Of a DNA stretch of 64,000 bases, positions 28,064 through 37,940 are shown one piece after another. Made by a program: the position numbers and the translations under genes. The stretch covers positions 1,426,001-1,490,000 of the forward strand of contig CP025324.1 of the NCBI GenBank assembly GCA_004014935.1, read 5' to 3'. The stretch comes from Saccharomycopsis malanga. Its lineage: Eukaryota; Ascomycota; Saccharomycetes; Ascoideales; Saccharomycopsidaceae. Position 1 is the first letter of the stretch. Every line of letters begins with the position of its first letter. Below the pieces are notes generated by a model, which worked only from the letters and a program-made list of their open reading frames with translations, was not told the DNA's origin and ran no database searches.

Positions 28064-29692
28064 TTATTGTGATTCAGTGGAAAGAGAAAGTCCGTTTTGA
28101 ATGAGATTATTTATTTGATCCAATTCTTCGTCGTCATTAGGCTCCCCCAATCCAGGACGTTGACTTTTTCTCTTTCTTCTTCTTCTTCTTCTCTTCTTTT
28201 TTCCCGAGGAATCTATACCATTGGCAGTGCTATTTTTTTCTGTATCGGAAACGTCGGACCCTTCTTCGCTTTCCTCGTCTTCTTCTATGCTTTTATTGAC
28301 GCTATAAACTCTGCGTTGGTCCATGACTGGTTTTGCTGCTCTCCAGTCCAGATTCAACATATCGTTGGACACTGAGTTTCTTTTATTTTGTCTATTTTTA
28401 CTGCCTTTTTCAAATTCGCTGAAATCAATTGATTTGGTCAAGCTGACTTTTCTTGAATGGCGCTTGTTGTTGGTGACAACGCCACTTACGCTTCTTCTGT
28501 CGTATTTTTTAGGATCCACGTTTTCCTGTTCTTTGAATGGTCCCCCAGAAGAACTACGATTTGCAACTTTTGGTTTTCTGATGGAATTTCTCTTCTTTTG
28601 CAAAACCAATCCTTCTGATGGGTTGTTTCCCGGATGGTTTGACTCAGTAACACTGGGAGAGTTGCTTGAGCTCTCGACCGCATTGTTTGGCTCTATAGAA
28701 GTTTTATCTTTTAATAAATCTGACTCTATAGAATCTTTCGACAAACTGGACTTGGAACGAGCTGATGGGCCCATATCTATGCCCAACAATTTCTCTATAG
28801 TGTTGTCAACCTCTTTGTCTTTATAATTGTCGATCAACTTCTTGACATCCAAATCAAATCTCACTTTGAGCTCGTTGAACACCAAATTGCACTGATTGAT
28901 GATCAATTGGGTGTCTTGGCCATGCGATTTAGCCGCGAGAGCCAAGGATTTGAGGGTCTCTACAATTGTGGCGTTTTTGGCAGCGTATTGCTGCTCCAAA
29001 CTGTAGGCCAAGTCAGTCATCTTCTTGACATTGGTGGCGATGTCCTTGTCGGTTCTATCCACGCTCTGCTGGGTGTTTTGCAACTGCTTGTTCCGTTCTT
29101 CGATGTACACGGCCAACTGGTCCTTCAACAAGCTGATTTCCTTGGAATAATAGTCTCTATACTCCTTTTGGGACGTGACCACTGTTTCGTAGGCGATTTT
29201 CATCCGTTCAAACTCGCTGGTGGCAATTCTTTCCGATTCCTGTAGTTTTTTGCACCGGACTTCCAAATTGGTCAAGTTGAACTTGTAATCTTCCGTATTG
29301 TTGATCGTTTCGCTCAACTTGTCCTCCAAATCCGTGATTCTTCTCTGTTTTCGCTCCAACAACGCATTGATCATGTCGTTTTCATGCTTTGTGTTGGCCA
29401 ACTGCTCCACTACTTGGTCGTACCGCTTCTTGATCGACCCATGCTTGGTCTTATGATCATCGTACTTCTGCTTCGTCTCCTGCAACTCTTCTTTGAGCTC
29501 GTCAATTGTGCTTTGCAACGCATCAATCACACGAGAAGTGCCGGGTTTCGGCGACCCAAACGCACTCGTAGGACTCAAGATCTCTGACGGCGATTTAATC
29601 ATGTTCTCATACGAATTCTTACCCCCGGCAAACGAATTCCGGAGATCTGTATATATTGTCGGCGATTCATTTTCTTTTTGCGAGAAATTCAT
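28064..29692 (-). CDS. SHE3: She3-like mRNA transport adaptor
   Basis: I take the ATG at 29692 (MNFSQKENESP), giving 542 residues; an earlier in-frame ATG at 29899 would add 69 hydrophobic, unlikely residues. SPSEILSPTSAFGSPKPGTS at about 34-53 is followed by RVIDALQSTIDELKEELQET and a continuous coiled coil to about 320, typical of She3. She3 joins mRNA-bound She2 to the type V myosin Myo4 for bud-directed transport. The C-terminal half is basic, disordered and Ser/Asn-rich (RNSIRKPKVANRSSSGGPFK, SRKVSLTKSIDFSEF). It ends with a Lys/Arg cluster (GKKKRRRRRRKRKSQRPG). This fits the RNA/She2-binding tail. The identity rests on the N-terminal block and architecture. The gene is head-to-head with a HEK2-like gene. 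Confidence 0.8.
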   Translation of the reverse strand: MNFSQKENESPTIYTDLRNSFAGGKNSYENMIKSPSEILSPTSAFGSPKPGTSRVIDALQSTIDELKEELQETKQKYDDHKTKHGSIKKRYDQVVEQLANTKHENDMINALLERKQRRITDLEDKLSETINNTEDYKFNLTNLEVRCKKLQESERIATSEFERMKIAYETVVTSQKEYRDYYSKEISLLKDQLAVYIEERNKQLQNTQQSVDRTDKDIATNVKKMTDLAYSLEQQYAAKNATIVETLKSLALAAKSHGQDTQLIINQCNLVFNELKVRFDLDVKKLIDNYKDKEVDNTIEKLLGIDMGPSARSKSSLSKDSIESDLLKDKTSIEPNNAVESSSNSPSVTESNHPGNNPSEGLVLQKKRNSIRKPKVANRSSSGGPFKEQENVDPKKYDRRSVSGVVTNNKRHSRKVSLTKSIDFSEFEKGSKNRQNKRNSVSNDMLNLDWRAAKPVMDQRRVYSVNKSIEEDEESEEGSDVSDTEKNSTANGIDSSGKKKRRRRRRKRKSQRPGLGEPNDDEELDQINNLIQNGLSLSTESQ

Positions 29693-30352
29693 CTCAACAC
29701 TCTTTGAATTGGTTATTGCTTCACTCTTGATCCAACCACCAGCAGAAATTGCCACCTTTTCACTCGGATTTCGTATCTTTAATCCTCTTTGAAGAATAAA
29801 AACAAATGTCGGCCAAATTTTCGTAGAAAATTGACCACCAACACAAATTGCCAAAACAGTCAAAAATAAACAATAATCGTAAATAAAGGGGTGCCACACT
29901 ACATCAAAAGGGGGTTCCCCTCATGACATGTACATATTTCAACATACTACCACAGCATTCTGCATCTAAACGTACCCGGCGCGCGTCGCGTGATAAAGCC
30001 TTATGTATCCCATTTCAAAGGGTAAATAGACCGAATGAGTGCCATTTATATACGAGTGGATTCCCGATTTTCTGAATTGAAAAAAAAAACAGCAAAACTG
30101 ATGAGTATCAGGCAGATCAGCACTATGAAGTGGGCATTGCAAAACTAATCTTGGTTTAACAATATTTTTCCTTTTGTTGAATCAAAACTTGTTGAGAGTT
30201 TATCTTTGTCAAAAGGTGAATATTGAGAGGGGCCATTTTGGAATTGCTGACTGAACTTCCATAAAGCACAGCAATTTTTTTTTTTTTATATAATTTTTTC
30301 AATTTTTTTCACACCATATTGTTGGTTTGGTTAACAATTAGCAAAGGTTACG
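29693..30352. promoter_or_regulatory. Shared upstream region of SHE3 and HEK2-like gene
   Basis: A 660-bp divergent intergenic region with no repeat element, which is unusual in this window. It contains GGCGCGCGTCGCGTGATAA (29979-29997) and poly-A/poly-T runs (30080, 30272) that probably exclude nucleosomes. Confidence 0.5.
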
Positions 30353-31369
30353 ATGGAAGAGACGAAAAACGAGTCGTTGTTCGATACAAAGTTGACGTCA
30401 GATGCCAATCCGGCGCGGTTAGAGGCGGTATTGCCAGAAGTGGAGTTGAATACTGCACTCATTACATTCCGAGTGTTGGTGAGCAGCAAAGAAGCCGGAG
30501 TTATTATTGGAAAAAACGGTAATTGTGTTGCCAACGTCCGGGAGAAGACCGGGGTGAAATCGGGAGTCTCCAAGGTGATTCTTGGATGTTCGGATCGAAT
30601 TCTAACTGTGAGTGGACCGGTGGATTCCACAGCAGAAGCATTGGCTTTGTTTGCAGAGGCATTGTTGGAATCGCCTATTACTCATCACCAGACATATTCG
30701 TTTTTCCCGTTGAAGTCATTGTGTCCTCCTCCACAGCCAGGGCAAATATCGTTGCGGCTTTTGATTCCCCATTCGCAAATGGGCACTTTGATTGGCAAGC
30801 AGGGAAGCAGGATCAAGGCATTGCAAGAAAACTTTGATGTGAAGATTGTGGCATCCAAGGAATTCTTGCACGACTCCACCGAAAGAGTTGTAGAAATCCA
30901 GGGCACTCCAAAGAACCTCGAAAACGTCTTGAAACTCATTGTCAGATGCCTCATTGAAGACTGGCACGGGGCCACTGGCACCATTTACTATCTTCCACAG
31001 CCAAGACGGAATAAAACCGACCATTACGGTGGCTACAACGACCGGTTCAACGGCATGTATCTGCAAAACAGAAACGGCCAAGCTTCTGCTCAGAACAGCG
31101 ATGCTGCAGTTCCTTCTGTCACTCAGGTTGTCAGCTTCCAAGCGGATTTTGTAGGCTGTTTGATTGGTAAAAAAGGCTCTAGAATCCAAGATATCAGAAA
31201 AACTTCGGGTGCGCAAATCACTATTGCTCAAGACAATGACGAAGATGACCAAAGAGCCTTTACCATCTCTGGTTCCCAGTATAATGTCGACAAGGCTTTG
31301 AGTTTGTTGTACCAGCAAATCCAAAGAGAAAAAACCCGTCGTGCTGCTGCCGAAACCGATGAGAATTGA
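30353..31369 (+). CDS. HEK2: Three-KH-domain RNA-binding protein, Hek2/Khd1-like
   Basis: 338 residues with three KH domains, each with its GxxG loop. KH1 is at about 43-105 (IIGKNGNCVANVREKTGVK, and GCSDRILTVSGPV, a Hek2 hallmark). KH2 is at about 134-200 (LIGKQGSRIKALQENFDVKI, then ERVVEIQGTPKNLENV). KH3 is at about 262-325 (LIGKKGSRIQDIRKTSGAQI). Hek2 binds ASH1 and other mRNAs, represses translation until delivery and has a role at telomeres. Order and spacing match Hek2 and its paralogue Pbp2. The GCSDRIL block favours Hek2. The ATG at 30353 is the first in frame. The gene shares its upstream region with SHE3, whose product works on the same mRNAs in S. cerevisiae. Confidence 0.85.
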   Translation: MEETKNESLFDTKLTSDANPARLEAVLPEVELNTALITFRVLVSSKEAGVIIGKNGNCVANVREKTGVKSGVSKVILGCSDRILTVSGPVDSTAEALALFAEALLESPITHHQTYSFFPLKSLCPPPQPGQISLRLLIPHSQMGTLIGKQGSRIKALQENFDVKIVASKEFLHDSTERVVEIQGTPKNLENVLKLIVRCLIEDWHGATGTIYYLPQPRRNKTDHYGGYNDRFNGMYLQNRNGQASAQNSDAAVPSVTQVVSFQADFVGCLIGKKGSRIQDIRKTSGAQITIAQDNDEDDQRAFTISGSQYNVDKALSLLYQQIQREKTRRAAAETDEN

Positions 31370-31659
31370 TTGTTTTATTTGCTGTTTGATTAGCTTTTAG
31401 TATTATGAAAATTGGCAATTGATATTGACTATTATCAAATTCACTATTGGATATTATGTTACTCCGTTCCATTAACTATCAGTATTACAATAATTAATAA
31501 ATTTTTTGGCAATTTTGGTTGTAAGAAGTGTAATTCAAGTTTATGGCTTGTTTTACTGAACTTTTAATAATTGCTTGTCAATATTCATATTCAGAAGCTA
31601 CATGTAATAGTTGTCAAATTGCTGGGGAATTCTATTTTGAATTCCATTTTTTACTACGA

Positions 31660-32160
31660 GCTAAATCTAGTTGTCTCTTACTGAGGAAATACATTTTAAA
31701 TTCAATTTTTCCAAGACTAACAAACGACCACTGGGCCATTTGGCTCAGTGGTCAGAGCTCTCGAAGAAGAGAAAAACAAGACCTAACAGGAACAAGGGTT
31801 TTCCCCACTGGGTTCTACCAAGTCCCCTTAGACATAGCGCGTATATACGAAACTGATATGTACTGGGTTTGAAATATAAGATTATTATTATTATTATTAA
31901 GACTAACAAACCAAAATGGTCTTTTGCATTGAAAAAAACATTTAAAATTCAATTTTTCCAAGATTAACAAACTGAAATGGTCTTTAACCGTTAAAGTACT
32001 GAGAAGATACATTTTAAAATCAATTTTCTAAGAACAACAAACTGAAATGGTCTTTTGCATTGAAAAAAAACATTTAAAATTCAATTTTTTAAGACCAACA
32101 AACCGAAATGGTCTTTAACCGTTAAAGTACTGAGAAAATACATTTTAAATTCTACTTTCC
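31660..32160. repeat. Tandem repeat (about 65-bp half units) split by a SINE
   Basis: Alternating half units containing ACATTTTAAATTCAATTTT, then AAGACTAACAAAC and TGAAATGGTCTTT, occur about five times. Some end in TGCATTGAAAAAAAC and others in AACCGTTAAAGTACTGAGA. A family A copy (31726-31898) interrupts the first unit. Confidence 0.7.
31726..31898 (+). mobile_element. Family A short copy with 13-bp target duplication
   Basis: A compact internally deleted copy. The complete A-box half of the head (GACCACTGGGCCATTTGGC, TCAGTGGTCAGAGCTCTCG) joins GGTTTTCCCCACTGGG and the full tail, ending in (ATT)n. It is flanked by exact direct repeats AAGACTAACAAAC at 31713-31725 and 31899-31911. The host repeat also contains this word in other units, but the split of one unit fits a real insertion. 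Confidence 0.85.
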
Positions 32161-32164
32161 AATA

Positions 32165-32368
32165 CTAGCTTACTCTTGTAGATATCCATTCAAAAGGACT
32201 TGATAAAACCCAGTTCACACCGTTCATCATTGTGTTCCCACTATAAATTTTAATCATCCATTTAAAAAGCACACTTAATGTATCAGAAAATAGTTTACAG
32301 TCGGGTTCGAACCTGGGATTTTTCTCTTTTTCAAACTCTCTAACCACTGAGCTATCCTGCCCAATGGG
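32165..32368 (-). mobile_element. Family A3 variant with the best tRNA-like head
   Basis: Minus strand: GGGCAGGATAGCTCAGTGGTT (A box, D-arm) and, about 30 bases later, CAGGTTCGAACCCGAC (perfect B box and T-arm). The 3' part shares only GGGTTTTATCAAGTCC with the main family, followed by TTTTGAATGGATATCTACA. This subfamily has the most intact promoter elements in the window. Confidence 0.65.
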
Positions 32369-32637
32369 GTTATCATATATTACGAGCCCAGTAAATATCA
32401 GTTTTGTATATACGCTCTGGAAAAACCCAATAACGCCCTGTTAATCATAATCTTCACACCCAATTGGTTGGAACGTAAGCACTAGACTTTGGTCTAGGTC
32501 GTGTTTCAGACAATTACACACAACATTATAAAAAGCAGCGATTAAAAACGTTCATGACGGGAATCGAACCCGTGCGTTTGTTAGGTCTCTTTCTCTTCCT
32601 CTGCCAGCACTAACCACTGATCCATCCGGCCCAGCGG
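32369..32637 (-). mobile_element. Family A, nearly full length
   Basis: Minus strand: head CGCTGGGCCGGATGGATCAG, TGGTTAGTGCTGG and B box GGGTTCGATTCCCGTC. The body contains CTAGACCAAAGTCTAGTGC and the tail GGGCTCGTAATATATGATA. It lies directly behind the A3 copy in the same orientation, making a tandem pair. Confidence 0.7.
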
Positions 32638-32639
32638 AA

Positions 32640-33574
32640 TATATCTATACAAAATACCATTCAATTGAAGCCCAAGAAACCTATAGGCCAATCCAGTTTA
32701 ACCATCTCACCCTAAGAGCCTTCCAGTTTGACTCTATAACATGCGGAAACTTGCCTGGACGGTAACAGCATCTTTGAAAACGTGCAACACACGCCTTTTC
32801 TTAAGACCTACGTATGCACAGATCAGAACATTTAAGCGATTAGAAATGTCTCACCCAAGAATCAGATCTAATTCTACACTCTGTCGATCCCAACATAGGC
32901 TGTTACTGCGGCTTCTTGGCGACTCCAGCCACACGCCAACAGAAATCTTACGTAGACCACACGGAATTAAGCGCATATTTCAGCACCCAAATACCGTAGC
33001 TAGTTGCCAATATCACCTTTGACATGAAACGCTTTGTCTAAACTATATTATAGTCAACTAACTTATAATTTGACAATGCATGGTGACGTGTGATAGTGTG
33101 ACATGGGCATGCTATGGCATCATCCTGCATTACCATACATCAACATATAAGCAAGCTGAGGGTTGAATAGCAAACGGTTTATTATGGCACTTGCTACTGC
33201 CTAGCCAATGGTTAGCCGACTGGATAACAATAGGTACAGACACATCCGAGATGGCTCCGTAAGCGGTAACATAGCGGCAGTCTGTGGGTGCGTTAAGATT
33301 GCTCTTTTATTGTTGTAGGGTGTCTCTATAGTGTTGACCGTATACACGTTTTTGAAGAATTATACTTTTTTGAGGTTTTCAGATCTGGAGCAAATCTGGA
33401 GTATAAGATTTGTTGCTTACGGTGAAAGAAAGTTGCGAAATTTAACACAGGGTGCATTTATCTTTGATATGATTCTAGATTGAGTTTGAGATTAGCACTT
33501 TCATAGAAAAGAAAGAGACCCGGCAGGATATTTCGTAGTCTTGGAAAACAGGAAAAGACCTGGCAGGCTGACAA
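32640..33574. other. Spacer with one doubtful ORF
   Basis: About 0.9 kb with no recognised family A or B body until 33500. A 93-codon plus-strand ORF (32741-33022) starts with a basic, Met/Thr/Arg-rich segment resembling a mitochondrial presequence, but I cannot match it to a family. Near 33510-33560 a degenerate double word (AGAGACCCGGCAGGATA, AAAGACCTGGCAGG) looks like two family A head modules. Confidence 0.35.
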
Positions 33575-33744
33575 TATTATCCACAACAGTACTGATCTCA
33601 TAGACAAATCAATTCAAAGCGTAATATCTCTCATAGATTACCCAATAACAATTTTATTTCTTCTTATAAACTTGGCAAAAATTGGGAAATTTCCAATTTA
33701 TACTCTTGAAAAGTACAGAGATTGCTTCTTTTTAGCAAACATAT
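33575..33744 (+). repeat. Segment D, linker upstream of B copy 8
   Basis: About 130 bp shared with 49640-49760: TACTGATCTCATAGACAAAT, AATATCTCTCATAGATTACC and CTTGGCAAAAATTGGG. In both places it lies between a family A-like head and a family B head on the same strand. Confidence 0.65.
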
Positions 33745-34797
33745 ATCTCTATATGCCTGACCATTGCCAGGTGGCCAAGTTGGTTGAGGCATGCGCCACA
33801 CAATATCATGCAGAATAGTGCGGGATAGTGCAGAAAAGTAAGTGTGGCGTTCCTCACTTGGGGTTTTGGTACTCGATTCGCGCTGTTGACGTTTTGGAGT
33901 AATTATCAAATGTTTTATTGAGTTAAATCTGGACTATTCAGGTTATTTTGATTTAAAAAACATATGCCAGAGTTTTGAAATTTTTTGTTATAATATAGTT
34001 CTAATAACAATAAAAAAACACTAGATTTTCGAATAACTATTTGATAAAATAGAAAATTGTCAATTTTGAGAAAAAATTGATTCTTTTAACTCATATTTTA
34101 AAGTCTTTGCATCAAACCAAAACATACAAAAATTATACTAGTATATTTTCCAAATCCTAGAAACGTATACAATGTAATTTGTTTTGAGATCTGGCTTTTA
34201 TAAACTGCTCAACGGTGAGAAAGTATCATTTTATCGAAACTAACATATGATTTGTTAAAAATCGTGTTTTTTCACCTCTCAGAGAGAGTTTCTTTATTTT
34301 CTTGACCTTGTTCCCTTGTGTTTAGTTGCTTTTAGTCGTTTTTGCAATTCTTCCAGGATTTTAATGGGGTTTTTTTTTAAAGAAACACGTATTCCAAGAA
34401 ATAAAAAAGGTATGATTTATTATAGGTTCTCAGATAGAATTATAATCGATAACAATCATTTAATATTGTTAAAGTAGCATATTTTAACTTCCTGTATATA
34501 TATAATATTTCATGGAGCTCGGTGAAGCGTAATGTGCTTTTTAAAAGGCTCTATACCTCTCTTCATGTGAGTCCTTTTTGAGAATACATTTATTTCTATT
34601 CAACAGAAAGTAAATGTTACTTTGGCGGTTTATTTGCCGAAAATTATAAGGCAAATCAATTGAGTTGAAAGAGTTATTGTTGAAATTATTGTTGAAAGCG
34701 TGAATAAACATTGAAGCAGAAAACTACAATTTTTTGATTATTATCATTAACCTGGTTTATTATTGTAGTATTACTAACCAGTGTTGTCGGCTCAGTC
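33745..34797 (+). mobile_element. Family B copy 8, full length
   Basis: The longest copy. The head has CCATTGCCAGGTGGCCAAGTTGG. The loop region carries a short duplication (GCGGGATAGTGCAGAAAAG) in place of GCGCGGGAAAAC. The body aligns throughout with copy 4 and ends in ACTAACCAGTGTTGTC. About 70 bp near the 3' end (34630-34700) are absent from copy 4. No coding capacity was seen. Confidence 0.75.
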
Positions 34798-34854
34798 ATA
34801 AAGTTAAATTGACTAGACGTTATTTTCCTCACGTTTATAACGTTGATGCCTTCT

Positions 34855-35240
34855 TTGATGCAAACTTTTTATATTTCCCACATGCAATCTCATATTCTAA
34901 GCATGATTATTCAGTTTTGTAATATTTTTCACTTGTAATCTCAATATTTTAACTATTAACAATCCGTGCTGCAATATTCCTCGCTCAATTTCAATATTTC
35001 GGGAATATCAATCTGTATTGTACTATTTCTAGGTCAATTTCAGTATTTCGGGATTATTTCAAGGTTTTCACTTGTAATATGAATATTCTAACAATTATCA
35101 ATCCATATTGCAATATTCCTCGCTTAATTTCAATATTTTTCACTTGTATTCTCATATTCTAAGCAATATTATTCAGTTTTGCAATAATTAAATAATTTTC
35201 CTCAAATATTCTTATATTTCCCACTTGTAATCTCAATATC
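34855..35240. repeat. Degenerate tandem array downstream of TYE7
   Basis: Repeated words TTTTCACTTGTAAT, CTCAATATTCTAACAATTAT, GCAATATTCCTCGCT and TTTCAATATTTC occur about four times with irregular spacing. It is AT-rich and non-coding, in the 3' flank of the bHLH gene. Confidence 0.6.
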
Positions 35241-35398
35241 CTACAATTATTAAATATTATTGTAATCCCCCTTTTTATCTCACTCTAATCCACAACCCGC
35301 CTACAACCCCCACTTACAACCAATCTAACCATCATCGTTCCATATCGTAACATTAAAACAAAATCATACAAACCATACATAAAAACTTTTAAAACTCA

Positions 35399-36463
35399 TC
35401 AATCCAAATCAAGAAACTCCTGTTCATCAAGAAGCAACTGTCCATCATTAGAAGCAGGCGAAGAAGAAGAAGAAGAAGACACTGAACAAGGCGACTGAGA
35501 TTCAGAAGTTGCTGTTGCTGCTGCTGCTGATTCAGCAGCCATTGCAGCGACAATTTCGTCGTAATTTTTAGAAGGATTCAACTGTTTAACCTCCAGTAAT
35601 AAATAATTATTGATCCGGTTTGCGGATTCTTCGTTGTTTTGCAAATGCAATATATAACTGATCGCTTTTTCCAAAATCATCGACTTGTTTAGCTTTGGCA
35701 CTTCCTCTTCGTCCGCGGAATCGGCTCCCTTCTTTGCCGAACCGGTCTTGAATGCTGTCTGCTCGTTTGAAACCCAAGGTATTATCGACTGGAGATTGGC
35801 AATCTTTGTATTGATATTGATACGGTACCGTTTTTCGATCTTGTTGTGCGCCTGTTTCTGCCGAGGCGTGAGTCTTTTACGAGGCGCTCTCTTTTTCTTG
35901 GGCTTTTTCGATGCCGCAGGCTTGTCATCATTGTTCTTACTCTCCTTAGCCGGCGGCATCGCTTGCTTACAATCTAAACTGAACATCGTGTCAACATCTG
36001 TAAGCAACTCGCTCTTGATCACCGGCGAATTCACTAGCGAATTATTAAGCGAACTGGCAAGACTCGTCGCCACCGATGACGACACCCCCGGTCCTCCCCG
36101 GCTCGTGACAAATTCCGGGGTTCCGTCCACCGACCCGGCCTCCGGTCCGGAAACCGCGCCGGTGCTGAAAGTCGAAAATAGCGATTCCGACGAGTCGTAA
36201 TTCGAAAACAACGTGTTCAACATCTGTGCATTCACGTTGCCCGCACAATTGCCCCCGGTCTGCTCGCTTATTTTCGATATCCGGTCCAAAAACGCGCTCG
36301 TCCCCGGTTCCGACTTGCCTGTCGTACTAACAACACAATCGCTTCCGGCGCCCGCACCGGTCGTCATCGCCTTGCTCTCTAACAAATTGTTCAACCACTC
36401 TTCCTCCGAAGCCCCCTGGAACCCTGCATTCCAATTGGCTCTGTCCTTGTAAAACGACGTCAT
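35399..36463 (-). CDS. TYE7: bHLH transcription factor, Tye7-like
   Basis: 354 residues. The basic helix-loop-helix domain is at about 200-276: PRQKQAHNKIEKRYRININT, then KIANLQSIIPWV, an acidic loop of about 25 residues, and LNKSMILEKAISYILHLQ. The Tyr in EKRYR is the SREBP-type change that allows SRE as well as E-box binding. The expanded acidic loop and IPWV/QTAFKTG segment resemble Candida Tye7, the activator of glycolytic genes; Hms1 and Cph2 are less close. The N-terminal half is Ser/Gly/Thr-rich and presumably an activation region. The C-terminus has an Ala tract and a Ser8 tract before an acidic end. It is intronless, with GC-rich coding sequence. The upstream region is long, as is common for regulators. 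Confidence 0.8.
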   Translation of the reverse strand: MTSFYKDRANWNAGFQGASEEEWLNNLLESKAMTTGAGAGSDCVVSTTGKSEPGTSAFLDRISKISEQTGGNCAGNVNAQMLNTLFSNYDSSESLFSTFSTGAVSGPEAGSVDGTPEFVTSRGGPGVSSSVATSLASSLNNSLVNSPVIKSELLTDVDTMFSLDCKQAMPPAKESKNNDDKPAASKKPKKKRAPRKRLTPRQKQAHNKIEKRYRININTKIANLQSIIPWVSNEQTAFKTGSAKKGADSADEEEVPKLNKSMILEKAISYILHLQNNEESANRINNYLLLEVKQLNPSKNYDEIVAAMAAESAAAATATSESQSPCSVSSSSSSSPASNDGQLLLDEQEFLDLD

Positions 36464-37940
36464 CTTATGTAGCGTGGCTCAATTCTTCTATAACCGTTGC
36501 TGCACTTCGGAATATATATGTATATTTATATTTATAACTGCGAATATGAAATGTAAGCAAAATACCAAAAAGCAAACAGCAATGCTCTGCACAATCTCGA
36601 GATTTCCACCAACTTATATATAAGAAACAATACCTTGATTATTCCTTTCTCTTATTATTTTAGTATGCTCAAAGAGGGGGTCGCCAAACGCATAATCGCA
36701 TTTAAAGTTTTTTTTTGCCCTGCAACTGCAACTGCATGTACATGTACATGTACATGTACATGTATTTACTTTGCATGTACATGCATACTTGTGCATCAAG
36801 GCAGTCCCCTGCTCACGTTTTTCCACCCTCGAAACAGGCAACCATGCCTGCGTGCTCTACCGGGGGTGGGCCCACTGGGGCGTGTGGTCCTTGGACAGAT
36901 TTGTAAATCCTTTTTCCGAGTAATGATAATATATCCTTATCTATTGCGCTATATTTTCTCAGACATGGCTTAGCATTCATTGTGCGCTGCATTTTATATG
37001 CAAAACCCTTGCTTGATCAATGTAGCACGACACTCTGTCCCACGCAGCCCCATCTAGAACACAACAATTTCAAACTGTTGTGAACAACGCAACACAACAA
37101 ACAACCGCATTTGACAGCTGCAATGCACCTAACCCCCGACTGTTCCGCCTCCAAACCCCCCCCCCCGCCGCACGCTGCAGCTGGCCACATCTACAACAAA
37201 CACCCTACCCTACCCTACTTTGTTTGCTATCAACAGGACCTAGCAAGGAACCTTTGTTTATCTACTTACGCCAGTAGTTAATTAATTATGTTATCATTTG
37301 CCGGTCCGCACAAAACTTTGGTTATATACATTGCCATCGTCCCTATACGCAGTACATGATACGTGGTATGTGATATGTGCGTACGCATGCATATGGTATG
37401 CGTGTATCAGATGACTGGTGCATATACATGCATGACTGGTGCATCATTTGAATAAGCACTATATATATATATATATAGATATAGTATATAGATATGTAAG
37501 TATAAGCTTATTTAGGTTTGCCGCAGGTTTTTGTTGGACCGTTTTTTTCGGTATTCCGACAAGCATTAACAATTCTCTCCTCCTTTCGCAGTCCCCTCTC
37601 CTAGAAAACAGTTAAATTCCTTGCCGAGGGTCTCCTCAATTGTTTAGCGGACACCTATAAATGGTTAAGAGCCGCGCTACTGTTTATCGGAGTTGGAATT
37701 TATCCGTGCTACAGAAGAGGGGGTGGGTTTCGACCTATACAGAGCCCCACATAGGCGTACTGGCGGGGCTGGAAGATTCGACTTGTTCCGTCCCTCGGAA
37801 CGTCCCACATGGTATAAGCTGGAAAGGAAACTCGAAGAAACTGTAGTGGGACAGTATTCTGGTAATGGGATTTCATGCATGTGTGATGTGGCCTACATGT
37901 GCGGCCCCGTATGGGACATGCGTCCATCGTAGGTTTCGGA
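36464..37940. promoter_or_regulatory. Long upstream region of the TYE7-like gene
   Basis: About 1.5 kb free of families A and B, with unusual sequence blocks. A (ACATGT)n array lies at 36735-36763, a C11 run at 37156-37166, CTACCCTACCCTAC near 37203, GCATGCATATGGTATGC at 37386 and an (AT)n tract at 37462. The stretch 37640-37930 is GC-richer. No credible ORF reads through it. It is probably a large regulatory region, possibly with a long 5' UTR. Confidence 0.5.

Noticed and set aside
29693-29899. N-terminal extension of SHE3 from the ATG at 29899
   Set aside because: The extra 69 residues are hydrophobic and unlike the family. The N-terminus from 29692 fits better.
30716-31324. 202-codon ORF antisense to the KH gene
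   Set aside because: It is a shadow of the KH domains and has no independent signature.
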